From Clostridia bacterium (GTDB taxonomy: Bacteria; Bacillota_A; Clostridia; Oscillospirales; CAG-272), in assembly GCA_017501345.1 (NCBI GenBank), contig JAFVXC010000036.1, positions 1 through 41,597 of the forward strand: a stretch of 41,597 bases of DNA, written 5' to 3'. The stretch's first letter is position 1. Each line of letters starts with the position of its first letter. Both the position numbers and the translations under genes were made by a program. The notes under the pieces were generated by a model, which saw only the letters and a program-made list of their open reading frames with translations, did not search any database and was not told the origin of the DNA. Below, piece after piece: positions 1-7,919 of the stretch.

Positions 1-61
1 AGACAGCCCGTTCGAAAATGGCGGACGGGAACCCGCCATTTTCGGAAACTCGAACGTTTTT
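1..61 (+). terminator. Terminator-like hairpin at the window edge
   Basis: Bases 15-24 pair perfectly with 33-42 and an outer stem joins 10-14 to 51-55; five Ts follow at 57-61. This has the form of an intrinsic terminator for a plus-strand gene that would lie left of the window. Bases 1-10 are identical to the right arm and next base of the hairpin at 20911-20938, so another copy of that hairpin probably straddles the edge. Confidence 0.5.
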
Positions 62-135
62 GACGCAGTTTTCGAGTAAATTTTATATCGTTTTCGTGTC
101 AAAACGACGAATTTCATTCGTCGAGTTCTATTTCG

Positions 136-170
136 GGGGCTGTCTCACTAAGGTGAGACAGCCCCTTTTT
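136..170 (+). terminator. Perfect 13-bp hairpin with T-run; dispersed repeat copy A
   Basis: Bases 136-148 are the exact reverse complement of 153-165 around a TAAG loop, with five Ts at 166-170. The mntP stop lies just beyond on the other strand, so the hairpin may serve both directions, but the T-run favours plus-strand transcription. The same 29 bases recur at 20910-20938. Confidence 0.75.
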
Positions 171-172
171 CA

Positions 173-775
173 TTACTGTAAAGTCGGGATAAACGCCTTT
201 GCAAAAATATAGATACCGATGAGAATCAGGATCACGCCGCCGAGAATGCTCGCTTTTCCTGCGAGAAGCATTCCCGTTTTCTTGCCGATCTCAACGCCGC
301 AAACACAGATGATAAAGGTAACAAGCGCAATGATCACCGAGGCGACGATCGCATCGATCAGCGCATATCCCTCAAAGCCCGTTCCGGCAGAAAGCGCATC
401 GATCGAGGTAGCTATCCCCTGTACGACAAGCGCGCCGAAGCCCAAGGATTTATTGCATTGGCATTCTTCTCCCGTATTACAGCGAATGCCCTCATACAGC
501 ATTTTTCCGCCGATAAAACCGAGAAGCGCCAATGCGACCCACGGAATAACAGTCGTCAGCGATTCAAACAGACTGAGGATCGTCGTCATCAATATCCAGC
601 CGAGAAAAGGCATCAGCGCCTGGAAAAAGGCAAACATTCCCGCAATACCGCACGACTTGCCGAGCTTCATCCGCGGCTCGTTCATTCCGTTTGCGAGAGA
701 GACCGAAAAGGCGTCCATCGCAAGCGAGACACCAAACAAAATACTTGTTACATAAAAAGAAAACTCCGTGAGCAT
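173..775 (-). CDS. mntP: Manganese efflux pump MntP
   Basis: A 200-residue polytopic membrane protein of the MntP (formerly YebN) family, which exports Mn(II) across the cytoplasmic membrane. Diagnostic features are the early membrane segment carrying the MDAF motif, the second internal half containing SIDALSAG, and six hydrophobic segments spread evenly over the chain. The frame stays open further upstream, but a perfect sigma-A promoter at 837-865 puts transcription start near 830, which rules out the farthest start codon. ATG at 775 has a GGAACGG-like site about 5 nt upstream; ATG at 793 (with GGAG about 14 nt away) is the alternative. No manganese riboswitch (yybP-ykoY type) is evident in the short leader. 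Family assignment is firm; the exact start is less so. Confidence 0.9.
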   Translation of the reverse strand: MLTEFSFYVTSILFGVSLAMDAFSVSLANGMNEPRMKLGKSCGIAGMFAFFQALMPFLGWILMTTILSLFESLTTVIPWVALALLGFIGGKMLYEGIRCNTGEECQCNKSLGFGALVVQGIATSIDALSAGTGFEGYALIDAIVASVIIALVTFIICVCGVEIGKKTGMLLAGKASILGGVILILIGIYIFAKAFIPTLQ

Positions 776-836
776 TTTTACCGTTCCGTTCATTTTTTCG
801 CACAGTGCTCCTGTGCTTCGTTTCAAAACGTTAAGA

Positions 837-865
837 ATTATATCATAAATTCCTTTTTCTGTCAA
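837..865 (-). promoter_or_regulatory. Sigma-A promoter of mntP
   Basis: On the minus strand TTGACA (860-865), 17 nt, TATAAT (837-842), with TGA directly before the -10 (extended -10). Both boxes match consensus exactly. Transcription would begin near 830, inside the longest open frame, and therefore decides the mntP start. Confidence 0.85.
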
Positions 866-895
866 GACATTTCCGTAAATACTGTGTTATAAAAG

Positions 896-929
896 AGCAG
901 AGCCGAATGCCGAAGCATTCAGCTCTGCT
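896..929 (-). terminator. Terminator of the tatD-prmC-ddl cluster
   Basis: A 14-bp stem with one mismatch (896-910 against 915-929, CGAA loop) sits 6 nt past the ddl stop. On the minus strand it is followed by CTTTTAT, giving a normal intrinsic terminator between ddl and mntP. Confidence 0.8.
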
Positions 930-935
930 TAGTAT

Positions 936-1973
936 TCAGTGCTTCAGTGCAAGCTCCGCAAGCTTTACGCAAAGCGCACCGTATGAAATACCGACCGCTG
1001 CCGCCTCCTGCGGAAGGAGGCTCGTCGGAGTCATTCCGGGGAGGGTGTTCGCTTCAAGACACCAGAAGAGGCCTTCCGCGTCCCGAATGAAGTCGAATCG
1101 CGCGTAGTCACGCAGGCGAAGCGCACGGAAGGCGCGGAGTGATATTTCACTTAGCCGATCGACTTCGTCCGCGGGAAGCTCTGCGGGACAGATCTCCTCG
1201 GTCAGTCCTGCCTGATACTTGTTTTTATAATCGTAAAAGCCTTCCTTCGGAATGATCTCGACGGGCGGAAGCGCCACGCCGTCCACGACTCCCATCGTAA
1301 ATTCCCTTCCGATGATCCGCTTTTCGACGAGGATCCGATTCTCGTATTTTTCAGCAAGTGCGAGCGCTCGCTCAAGCTCCTCACGGTTTTCCGCCATATT
1401 GATCCCAACCGACGAGCCGCAAGAGCACGGCTTGATGACACACGGATATCCGACCGCTTCCTCTATCTCGCCAAGGCTCTCGGCACCACACTCGACGGAA
1501 ACCCCCTTCGGCGAAAGAACACCTGCCGCATCGAGAAGCTTCTTCGAGATGTCCTTATCCATCGCAAGAAGGCTTCCGATGTAATCAGAGCCCGTATAGC
1601 GGATCCCATAGCTGTCGAGTGTCGCCTGGAGCTGTCCGTTTTCACCCGACGCTCCGTGAAGCGCGAGGAAAACCACGTCAGAAGCCCTGCAGACCTCTAT
1701 GACGTTTTTCCCAACGAGCGCTTCACCCATACCGCTGCGAAGCTTCAAGGTGCCGAGATCGGGCTCTTCCTCAGAGACCGCATAGGAATACTGCACGTCG
1801 CTTCTGAAAAGACTGTCAAGCGGCACACGAGGATCGAGGTCGATCCCGAGATATACGTCAACGAGTAAAACTGCGTGACCTGCTTCTGCAAGGGCGTTTG
1901 CGATCAGACTGCCCGAGGTCAGAGACACCTCACGTTCGGGAGAAAGCCCTCCCGCAAGCACAACGATTTTCAT
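936..1973 (-). CDS. ddl: D-alanine--D-alanine ligase
   Basis: 345-residue ATP-grasp enzyme that joins two D-alanines for the peptidoglycan stem peptide, in the cytoplasm. Visible: N-terminal beta strand with GG near residue 8 and SxERExS at 11-17; HGASGENG near 106-113; the ATP-grasp strand and glycine-rich loop around 179-190 (IKPCSCGSSVG); and the C-terminal metal/substrate site near NTLPGMTPTSLLP. Length fits the family. ATG is preceded by AGGATC at a good distance. It is the last gene of a minus-strand cluster with prmC and tatD, 60 nt after prmC, and is followed by a terminator. Which Ddl subtype it is cannot be settled by eye. Confidence 0.96.
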   Translation of the reverse strand: MKIVVLAGGLSPEREVSLTSGSLIANALAEAGHAVLLVDVYLGIDLDPRVPLDSLFRSDVQYSYAVSEEEPDLGTLKLRSGMGEALVGKNVIEVCRASDVVFLALHGASGENGQLQATLDSYGIRYTGSDYIGSLLAMDKDISKKLLDAAGVLSPKGVSVECGAESLGEIEEAVGYPCVIKPCSCGSSVGINMAENREELERALALAEKYENRILVEKRIIGREFTMGVVDGVALPPVEIIPKEGFYDYKNKYQAGLTEEICPAELPADEVDRLSEISLRAFRALRLRDYARFDFIRDAEGLFWCLEANTLPGMTPTSLLPQEAAAVGISYGALCVKLAELALKH

Positions 1974-2033
1974 ATGTAGATCCTTTCAAAATAAAGAGCA
2001 CTGTCACAGTATATGCCGTACCACCACGCAGTG

Positions 2034-2882
2034 TTACCGCAGAGAGAGGATCGCAACGCGGTCATTACCACCAAGGTCCTTTCGAAGCGTACAGATTAGT
2101 CCAGCCTGCTCCGCGAGTGCCGTGATCCCCTCCCCCTGATCGTATCCGATCTCAAGGATCATTCGGCCGCCAGCCTTCAAATAACGCGGATATTCGGCGA
2201 TCAAAACACGATAGAAATCAAAGCCATCCTTGCCGCCGTCAAGCGCGGCGCGAGGCTCACAGTGCACCTCGGGGGAAAGCGTATCGACCACCTCGGTCGG
2301 AATATAGGGCGGATTCGAGAGGATCAGATCAAACAAACCGAGCTCCTCCATAAACGATAACGTGAGAACGTCAGCCCGCAAAAATCCGAGGCGGGTATGA
2401 ACGCCATTGCGCTCGGCATTGTGCTCGGCAAGCGCAAGCGTTCGATCGTAGAGATCGACGGCAACGCCCGAAGCATCGGGACGCGCCGCAAGGAGCGATA
2501 CGGCGATACAGCCGCTTCCCGTGCACAGATCGATAAATCTGCCGTTCTCGGGTAACAGCTCATCTGCAGCCTCAACAAGGATCTCGGTGTCCATACGAGG
2601 GATGAGACAGTCGGAGGTCACGGTATAGGTCTCCGTACAGAACTGCCATTCTCCGATCAGATATTGAAGCGGATAGTGCTCGCATCGCTTTGCTACGGCA
2701 AGGAAAAGCTCCTCCGAGTGAAACATCTCCTCGCGTCTCAGAGGAAGCATTGCGCGGTTTACACCGCAAAAATGCTCAAGCAGGATCGCGGCCTCGTATT
2801 TGCAGGTCTCCCTGTCTCCGATTCCCGCCGCCGCGAGCGTTTCGGTCAAGGTCACGTATGAATATCCGTTTTCTCGATCCAC
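2034..2882 (-). CDS. prmC: Peptide chain release factor N5-glutamine methyltransferase
   Basis: 282-residue SAM-dependent methyltransferase that methylates the GGQ glutamine of release factors RF1/RF2. The N-terminal helical domain is followed by IPRMDTE near 94-100, the SAM loop DLCTGSGCIAVSL near 118-130, and the catalytic NPPY at 190-193. Translation starts at GTG (2880-2882), chosen because a full GGAGG lies 7 nt upstream. It begins 37 nt after tatD and ends 60 nt before ddl. In many Firmicutes prmC sits with prfA; here prfA is not in the window. The MD in IPRMDTE replaces the more common PE, but the catalytic NPPY is intact. Confidence 0.95.
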   Translation of the reverse strand: MDRENGYSYVTLTETLAAAGIGDRETCKYEAAILLEHFCGVNRAMLPLRREEMFHSEELFLAVAKRCEHYPLQYLIGEWQFCTETYTVTSDCLIPRMDTEILVEAADELLPENGRFIDLCTGSGCIAVSLLAARPDASGVAVDLYDRTLALAEHNAERNGVHTRLGFLRADVLTLSFMEELGLFDLILSNPPYIPTEVVDTLSPEVHCEPRAALDGGKDGFDFYRVLIAEYPRYLKAGGRMILEIGYDQGEGITALAEQAGLICTLRKDLGGNDRVAILSLR

Positions 2883-2919
2883 AGGGGTTCCTCCATTGCT
2901 TTCGATAAGATACGTATTT

Positions 2920-3738
2920 TTAAAGCGTTACACCATAAAGACGCGCCGCATTTTCTGCGGTGATGCGAATGATATCATCAGTCGGAAGCCCCTTCACCTC
3001 GGCAAGGGTTTCCGCTGTATAGCGCATCAGTCCCGAATGGTTCATCTGTCCGCGGAAGGGGTGGGGGGCGAGATAGGGTGCGTCGGTTTCGATCAGAATC
3101 TTATCGAGATCGATCCCCTTCGCAACCTCTCTGACCCGCGCAGCATTCTTAAAGGTCAGAACACCCGAAAAGGAAATGTACCATCCGCGTTTCATCAGCT
3201 CTTTTGCCATTTCGATGCTTCCGCTGTAGCTGTGAAACACGCCCGTGACGCTCGGAAATTTCAGCACGGTCTCGAAGACGTCTCCGTGTGCCTCTCTATC
3301 GTGAATGACCACGCTCATTCCGTATTTTTCGGCGAGGGCGAGCTGACGGACAAAGTATTCCTTTTGAAGTGCCTTGTCGGGAATGAATCCTCCGTCAGGC
3401 CATTCGTGGTAATCCAGTCCGATCTCTCCAAGAGCGACGATCTTGTTTTTTCGCCTTGTTGCAGCGTCTGAGATCATAGCTTCAATTTCACGAAGCATCC
3501 CATCGGGGTCATCTCCGAGAAGCTGGAGATCCTCCGGATGGATCCCGACTGTCGCATACATCCCGACGTAATCCCTTGCCATTTCAATAGCGATGCGAGA
3601 ATTTTTCGGGTTCGTGCCAATGTTTACAACGTAACCAACGCCGTTTCCGAACACCTCCTCCGTAAGAATACGGTCGGCAGAATCGGCAAAGCGGCGGTCA
3701 AAATAATGCGCGTGTGAATCAAACAGGAGTGCGGGCAT
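2920..3738 (-). CDS. tatD: TatD-family metal-dependent deoxyribonuclease
   Basis: 272-residue TIM-barrel hydrolase of the TatD (YcfH-like) family, metal-dependent 3'-5' DNases also implicated in removing D-amino acids from tRNA in some lineages. Metal-site motifs are all present: DSHAHYFD at the N terminus, GEIGLDYHEW, VIHDREAH, FHSYSG and ETDAPYLAP. I start at ATG 3738 because the family begins with this HxH strand and a GGAACC-type site lies upstream; the open frame extends 47 codons further but that part overlaps the metG terminator and looks non-coding. First gene of tatD-prmC-ddl. The exact substrate cannot be read from sequence. Confidence 0.93.
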   Translation of the reverse strand: MPALLFDSHAHYFDRRFADSADRILTEEVFGNGVGYVVNIGTNPKNSRIAIEMARDYVGMYATVGIHPEDLQLLGDDPDGMLREIEAMISDAATRRKNKIVALGEIGLDYHEWPDGGFIPDKALQKEYFVRQLALAEKYGMSVVIHDREAHGDVFETVLKFPSVTGVFHSYSGSIEMAKELMKRGWYISFSGVLTFKNAARVREVAKGIDLDKILIETDAPYLAPHPFRGQMNHSGLMRYTAETLAEVKGLPTDDIIRITAENAARLYGVTL

Positions 3739-3767
3739 AATTGGTTCCTTTTCGTCTTGAAAGTAAA

Positions 3768-3806
3768 AGCGGGCTCGTCCTCTCGAGAGCTTGAGGAAAG
3801 CCCGCT
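3768..3806 (-). terminator. Terminator of metG
   Basis: AGCGGGCT (3768-3775) pairs with AGCCCGCT (3799-3806). The hairpin lies 9 nt after the metG stop and continues into TTTTAC on the minus strand. It separates metG from tatD, although no tatD promoter of its own was found, so read-through is possible. Confidence 0.7.
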
Positions 3807-3814
3807 CCTTATTT

Positions 3815-5788
3815 TTAGTGGATTCGTTCTCCGAGCGGCGTGTCCTCCGAGAGGAAGACAACGCGAACAGTCTCCTCACCCGATGCGAGAAGCATTCCGT
3901 TCGATTCGATGCCGCAAAGCACTGCAGGCTTCAGGTTTGCAACAACGACGACCTTTTTTCCGACGAGATCCTCGGGTGCATACCACTTTGCAATTCCCGA
4001 TACGATCTGTCTCTTCTCATATCCAAGGTCGACCGTCAGAACGAGCAGCTTCTTTGCCTTCTTTGCCTTCTCGCAGGAGAGAATCTTTGCGGTGCGAAGC
4101 TCCACCTTCATAAAGTCCTCAATACCGATCTGTGCGACGCCCTCGGGCTTCTCAACAGCGGTCTCCTCTGCCTTTGCGGCTTCCATAGCGGCAAGTCGCT
4201 CGGCTTCAAGCTCTGCAAGCTTCTTCTCTTCGTCAACGCGGGCAAAGAGCACCTTCGAGTCTCCGACGCTCTCCCCAGCTTTCATCCCGCAGAAGCTTTC
4301 GCTTGTGCCGATGGTATCGAAGGTTCGGAGCGTGGTTCCGAGCTCGTTCAGAATCTCCTCCGCAGTCGAAGGAATGAAGGGCGTCAGCATAATTGCTCCC
4401 CAACGGATCGACTCGAGAAGATTATAGAGAACGGTTCCGAGGCGCTCCCTCTGTGCGGGATCCTTCGCGAGGCTCCACGGTGTGGTTTCGTCGATATACT
4501 TATTGGCTCGGCTGAGGAATTTGAAGATCGCCTCTGCCGCGTCCGAAATATGATACGTGTCCATTTCCGCGATCATTTCGTTATACGCCTTTATCGCACT
4601 CTCACGAAGCGATTCGTCGATAGGATCTGCCGCGGTCGGTGCCTGAACGATCTTATCGAAATACTTTTTCTGCATATCAAGCGTACGCTTCACAAGATTA
4701 CCGAGATTGTTTACAAGGTCGGTGTTGAAGCGCTTGATGACGGCGTCATAGGTGATCGATCCATCGTTTGCGTACGGCATTTCGGAAAGTGCGTAATAAC
4801 GCACACCGTCGACCGTAAAGTGCTCTGCAAGCTTATCGGCATAGATGACGTTCCCCTTCGACTTCGACATCTTGTCCATACCGAAATTGAACCACGGATG
4901 ACCGAAGACCTTCTTCGGCAGAGGCAGATCAAGCGCCATCAGGAAGATCGGCCAATAGATCGTATGGAAGCGCAGGATATCCTTACCGATGATATGCACG
5001 TCTGCGGGCCAGAAGCTCTTGAAATGCGCAGACTGCTCCTCGTAGGACTTTTCGGGATCATAGCCAAGTGCGGTTATATAATTTGCAAGTGCATCGAGCC
5101 AAACGTACGAAACGTGACGCTCATCAAACGGGATCGGAATGCCCCAAGAAAAGGAGGAACGCGAAACGCAGAGATCTTGAAGGCCGCCCTCGACCTTAAG
5201 GAAGTTATTCACCATTTCCTTCTTGCGCGATTCGGGCTCAATGAATTCGGGATTGTCCTCAATATGCTTGATCAGGCGATCAACGTACTTACTCATCTTG
5301 AAGAAGTACGCCTCCTCCTTTGCCTTCTGTACGGGTCTGCCGCAGTCGGGACACTTGCCGCCCTCTGCCTGTGTATCGGTAAAGAAGGACTCACAGGGGG
5401 TGCAGTACCATCCGCTGTATTCGCCCTTGTAAATATCGCCCTGCTCAAAGAAGCGCTTGAAGATCTTCTGAACCGCCTTGACGTGCCCCTCGTCCGTCGT
5501 ACGGATGAAGTAGTCGTAGCTGCTGTTCATCTTGTCCCAGATCTCGCGGATCTCGCCCGCAACACCGTCGACGTATGCCTGCGGAGTAACGTTTACCTCC
5601 TTCGCGAGATTTTCGATCTTCTGACCGTGCTCATCGGTACCCGTACAAAAATACACGTTGTACCCTCTTGCACGCTTATAGCGCGCGATCGCATCGGTCA
5701 TAATCACCTCGTAGGTGTTTCCGAAATGCGGTTTACGCGATGCATAGGCGATCGCTGTGGTAATGTAGAAATTCTGCTTTTCGTTCAT
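3815..5788 (-). CDS. metG: Methionyl-tRNA synthetase
   Basis: 657-residue class I aminoacyl-tRNA synthetase charging tRNA-Met. The HIGH-type signature reads PHFGNTYE near residue 20; a zinc knuckle with two CxxC pairs lies near 125-150; KMSKSKGN near 300; and residues about 555-657 form the C-terminal EMAP/Trbp111-type tRNA-binding domain (RTAKILSCEKAKKAKKLLVL). This is the long dimeric form common in Firmicutes. AGGA stands before the ATG. The gene begins 14 nt after a membrane protein gene and so probably shares the nagA transcript. There is no room for a T-box leader. A 691-codon open frame on the opposite strand is a composition shadow. Confidence 0.97.
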   Translation of the reverse strand: MNEKQNFYITTAIAYASRKPHFGNTYEVIMTDAIARYKRARGYNVYFCTGTDEHGQKIENLAKEVNVTPQAYVDGVAGEIREIWDKMNSSYDYFIRTTDEGHVKAVQKIFKRFFEQGDIYKGEYSGWYCTPCESFFTDTQAEGGKCPDCGRPVQKAKEEAYFFKMSKYVDRLIKHIEDNPEFIEPESRKKEMVNNFLKVEGGLQDLCVSRSSFSWGIPIPFDERHVSYVWLDALANYITALGYDPEKSYEEQSAHFKSFWPADVHIIGKDILRFHTIYWPIFLMALDLPLPKKVFGHPWFNFGMDKMSKSKGNVIYADKLAEHFTVDGVRYYALSEMPYANDGSITYDAVIKRFNTDLVNNLGNLVKRTLDMQKKYFDKIVQAPTAADPIDESLRESAIKAYNEMIAEMDTYHISDAAEAIFKFLSRANKYIDETTPWSLAKDPAQRERLGTVLYNLLESIRWGAIMLTPFIPSTAEEILNELGTTLRTFDTIGTSESFCGMKAGESVGDSKVLFARVDEEKKLAELEAERLAAMEAAKAEETAVEKPEGVAQIGIEDFMKVELRTAKILSCEKAKKAKKLLVLTVDLGYEKRQIVSGIAKWYAPEDLVGKKVVVVANLKPAVLCGIESNGMLLASGEETVRVVFLSEDTPLGERIH

Positions 5789-5802
5789 TTTCAGTCCTCG
5801 AT

Positions 5803-6588
5803 TTATTGTGATAATATAATTTTCTCAGATTTGATTTGCTCCCTTTCGATCAAGCGGTCGAGGTAAAGGGGAGTGGCAATCAGAATAAGCGGAAGCGTGT
5901 AGGTTGGAAAGAGCGTACATACGCTAAGGAAGGACAGGACAGAGAGTCCCGTGTATTTCAGCTGAAGAGAAAGATATCCGAAAGGATCTCTCGCCAGAAG
6001 CCGTACTGAGAGCCCTACCGTACGCGAGGCGCGGATCTTCTGCTCCTTTACGCGGATCGCGAGAAAGAAAAACGCGGGACACATAAGATACAGTGCGGGA
6101 ATAAACGAGAGCACCGTGACCGTCACCCCAAGGAGCAGGACGAAAGGCGAATACGCGGAAACGGAGGGCGTCGCCTTTGTAAGCATATAGACCGTATATG
6201 CGCTGACGGCGCAAAGGATCACGAGCAGGAGCGGGATCAGCATAAGCAGTCCCGAAATAAGAACCGATCGGATCGCATACCAGTAGCGCCTTGAAAACGC
6301 AACGAAAAGATCCCTCATAGAAAGACCTTCACCGTTTTTTGCCTTTTCACCCATATAGGCAAGCCCAAACAGCATCGGGAAAACGACAAAAATCGTTGAC
6401 GGCACGAGCAGGAGGACAGATCCAAGCGGTATCATAAGCGGAAGCAAAGCCGCAAAAAGGCAGAGCAGGATCGCCACAGTCATCCGAAGCAGAACGCCGG
6501 GGCGGAACAGACACCGCTGTGCCTCCGATAATACGGACGGCGTTTCGATCAAAGCCGATGGTATGATCTTTTGATTCTTTTCCGTCAT
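5803..6588 (-). CDS. Polytopic membrane protein, possibly DUF975-like
   Basis: 261-residue integral membrane protein that I do not assign to a pathway. It has about five or six hydrophobic stretches (roughly residues 31-50, 54-80, 107-135, 147-178, 207-240) and a basic amphipathic segment after the first pair (MRDLFVAFSRRYWYAIRS). This layout resembles the DUF975 family of Firmicute membrane proteins, but the match is by general architecture only. AGGAGG stands 7 nt before the ATG, so the start is sound. It lies 37 nt after nagA and 14 nt before metG, which suggests one transcript, without revealing a shared function. Confidence 0.8.
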   Translation of the reverse strand: MTEKNQKIIPSALIETPSVLSEAQRCLFRPGVLLRMTVAILLCLFAALLPLMIPLGSVLLLVPSTIFVVFPMLFGLAYMGEKAKNGEGLSMRDLFVAFSRRYWYAIRSVLISGLLMLIPLLLVILCAVSAYTVYMLTKATPSVSAYSPFVLLLGVTVTVLSFIPALYLMCPAFFFLAIRVKEQKIRASRTVGLSVRLLARDPFGYLSLQLKYTGLSVLSFLSVCTLFPTYTLPLILIATPLYLDRLIEREQIKSEKIILSQ

Positions 6589-6625
6589 TCCGATTCCTCC
6601 TTCCGTAGCTGATCAGTAGTTGTTC

Positions 6626-7798
6626 TCAGTTAACGCTGACCTCTCTTCCGCGAGAGACGACAGAAGCGATCCGAAGCTGATCCACAGAAGGGTCTACGAT
6701 CAGAAGGTCTGCGTATTTCGAGGCTTCAAGCGTTCCTACCTCGCAGTCGATCCCGATCATTCTTGCGGGATTGCGCGTTACCGTCGGAAGCGCCTCGTCA
6801 AGAGTCAATTCTGCGAATCGCATCAGATTGAGAAGCCCGTCGAAGAGCGAAAGCGTGCTGCCTGCAAGGTGTCCGTCCTCGGTCAGTGCGATGCCGTTCT
6901 TTACGATGCAAGCTTGACCTGCGATCGAATATCTTCCGTCCGCACAGCCCGTTGCCTCCATTGAATCAGTGATCAGAACAAGCTTATCGCTTCCTTTGCA
7001 ACGGTAAGCAAGATGCACCATTTCTCCCGAAACGTGAATTCCGTCCGCGATCAGCTCAGCATAAGCGTCCGACGTGAACGCAGCCGCGATCGTTCCGCCT
7101 TCTCTGTGATGCAGAGGCGGCATTGCGTTGTAGGTGTGTGTAAAGGAGGTTGCACCGCGATCCAGCGCCGTCATAGCCTCCTTGTAGGTCGCATTCGTAT
7201 GCGCAATTCCAACCGTTCCGCCTGCAAGGACTGCGGTCTTCAGGAAGGAACCGTCCTCGTCGCACTCGGGTGCAAAGGAGATATGAAAGCATTCACCGAG
7301 ATGCGGCAAGAGTATTTTCAGCTCCTCGACGCTCGGTGCAGCAAGCTGATCAACCGCGTGCGCTCCGCGCTTTTCGAGATTCAGATAGCGTCCCTCAAGA
7401 TGAACTCCGCAGAACCACGGAAGAGTCTCGCCCTCATTCTCCGCGACCGATCGGATGCGATCGGAGGCGTCACAAAGCTGCGAAAAAGGTGCGGAGGCAA
7501 GTGTCGGCATCAAGGTCGTGACGCCGCTCAGGAGATACGACCGCGCCATTACTTTCATTTCTTCTGCTGTTGCGGAGGTAAAATCGTATCCCACTCTGCC
7601 GTGCGTGTGTACATCGATCATTCCGGGAAGCAGGAGCATACCGTCAAGCCTGACGACACGGTCTGCCGTTTTCAGATCCTCGTCCGACAATTCGCCCGCA
7701 TACAGTGTCGCAATACGTTCGTTTTCCGTAATCAAGGTGCCGACGAAGCTTTCTCCGTTACCGATGTGCAATTCAGCACCGCAATAAGCGATTCTCAT
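6626..7798 (-). CDS. nagA: N-acetylglucosamine-6-phosphate deacetylase
   Basis: 390-residue amidohydrolase that removes acetate from GlcNAc-6-phosphate during amino-sugar or cell-wall recycling. Motifs: MIDVHTHG (metal HxH), GVTTLMPTLAS, HLEGRYLN with the metal glutamate, AHTNATY, THTYNAMPPLHHREGG, and LITDSMEATG with the catalytic aspartate. ATG at 7798 is chosen over an in-frame start 8 codons earlier because GGAGG is 7 nt upstream. Its own promoter lies at 7850-7878. HLEGRYLN differs slightly from the usual HLEGPF/Y. nagB is not adjacent; instead a membrane protein and metG follow. Confidence 0.95.
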   Translation of the reverse strand: MRIAYCGAELHIGNGESFVGTLITENERIATLYAGELSDEDLKTADRVVRLDGMLLLPGMIDVHTHGRVGYDFTSATAEEMKVMARSYLLSGVTTLMPTLASAPFSQLCDASDRIRSVAENEGETLPWFCGVHLEGRYLNLEKRGAHAVDQLAAPSVEELKILLPHLGECFHISFAPECDEDGSFLKTAVLAGGTVGIAHTNATYKEAMTALDRGATSFTHTYNAMPPLHHREGGTIAAAFTSDAYAELIADGIHVSGEMVHLAYRCKGSDKLVLITDSMEATGCADGRYSIAGQACIVKNGIALTEDGHLAGSTLSLFDGLLNLMRFAELTLDEALPTVTRNPARMIGIDCEVGTLEASKYADLLIVDPSVDQLRIASVVSRGREVSVN

Positions 7799-7849
7799 AG
7801 TTTTTCCTCCTGCTTGGGACAAAATGCAATCAAAAACTCTTATTAAGAT

Positions 7850-7878
7850 ATTATAACAAATATTATTCTCTTTTGCAA
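7850..7878 (-). promoter_or_regulatory. Sigma-A promoter of nagA
   Basis: Minus strand TTGCAA (7873-7878), 17-nt spacer, TATAAT (7850-7855), with TGT before the -10. Probably drives nagA, the membrane protein and metG. Confidence 0.85.
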
Positions 7879-7919
7879 GCGGTTTTCATAAAATTATCAA
7901 GATTCCCGAACAGCAATCT

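Noticed and set aside
776..930. Possible Mn-responsive yybP-ykoY riboswitch ahead of mntP
   Set aside because: The leader from the predicted start near 830 is about 50 nt and lacks the conserved paired elements.
3791..5866. Very long open frame (691 codons) antisense to metG
   Set aside because: It mirrors the synthetase on the other strand, has no binding site or promoter, and reads as a Leu/Cys/Arg/His-rich artefact of codon bias.
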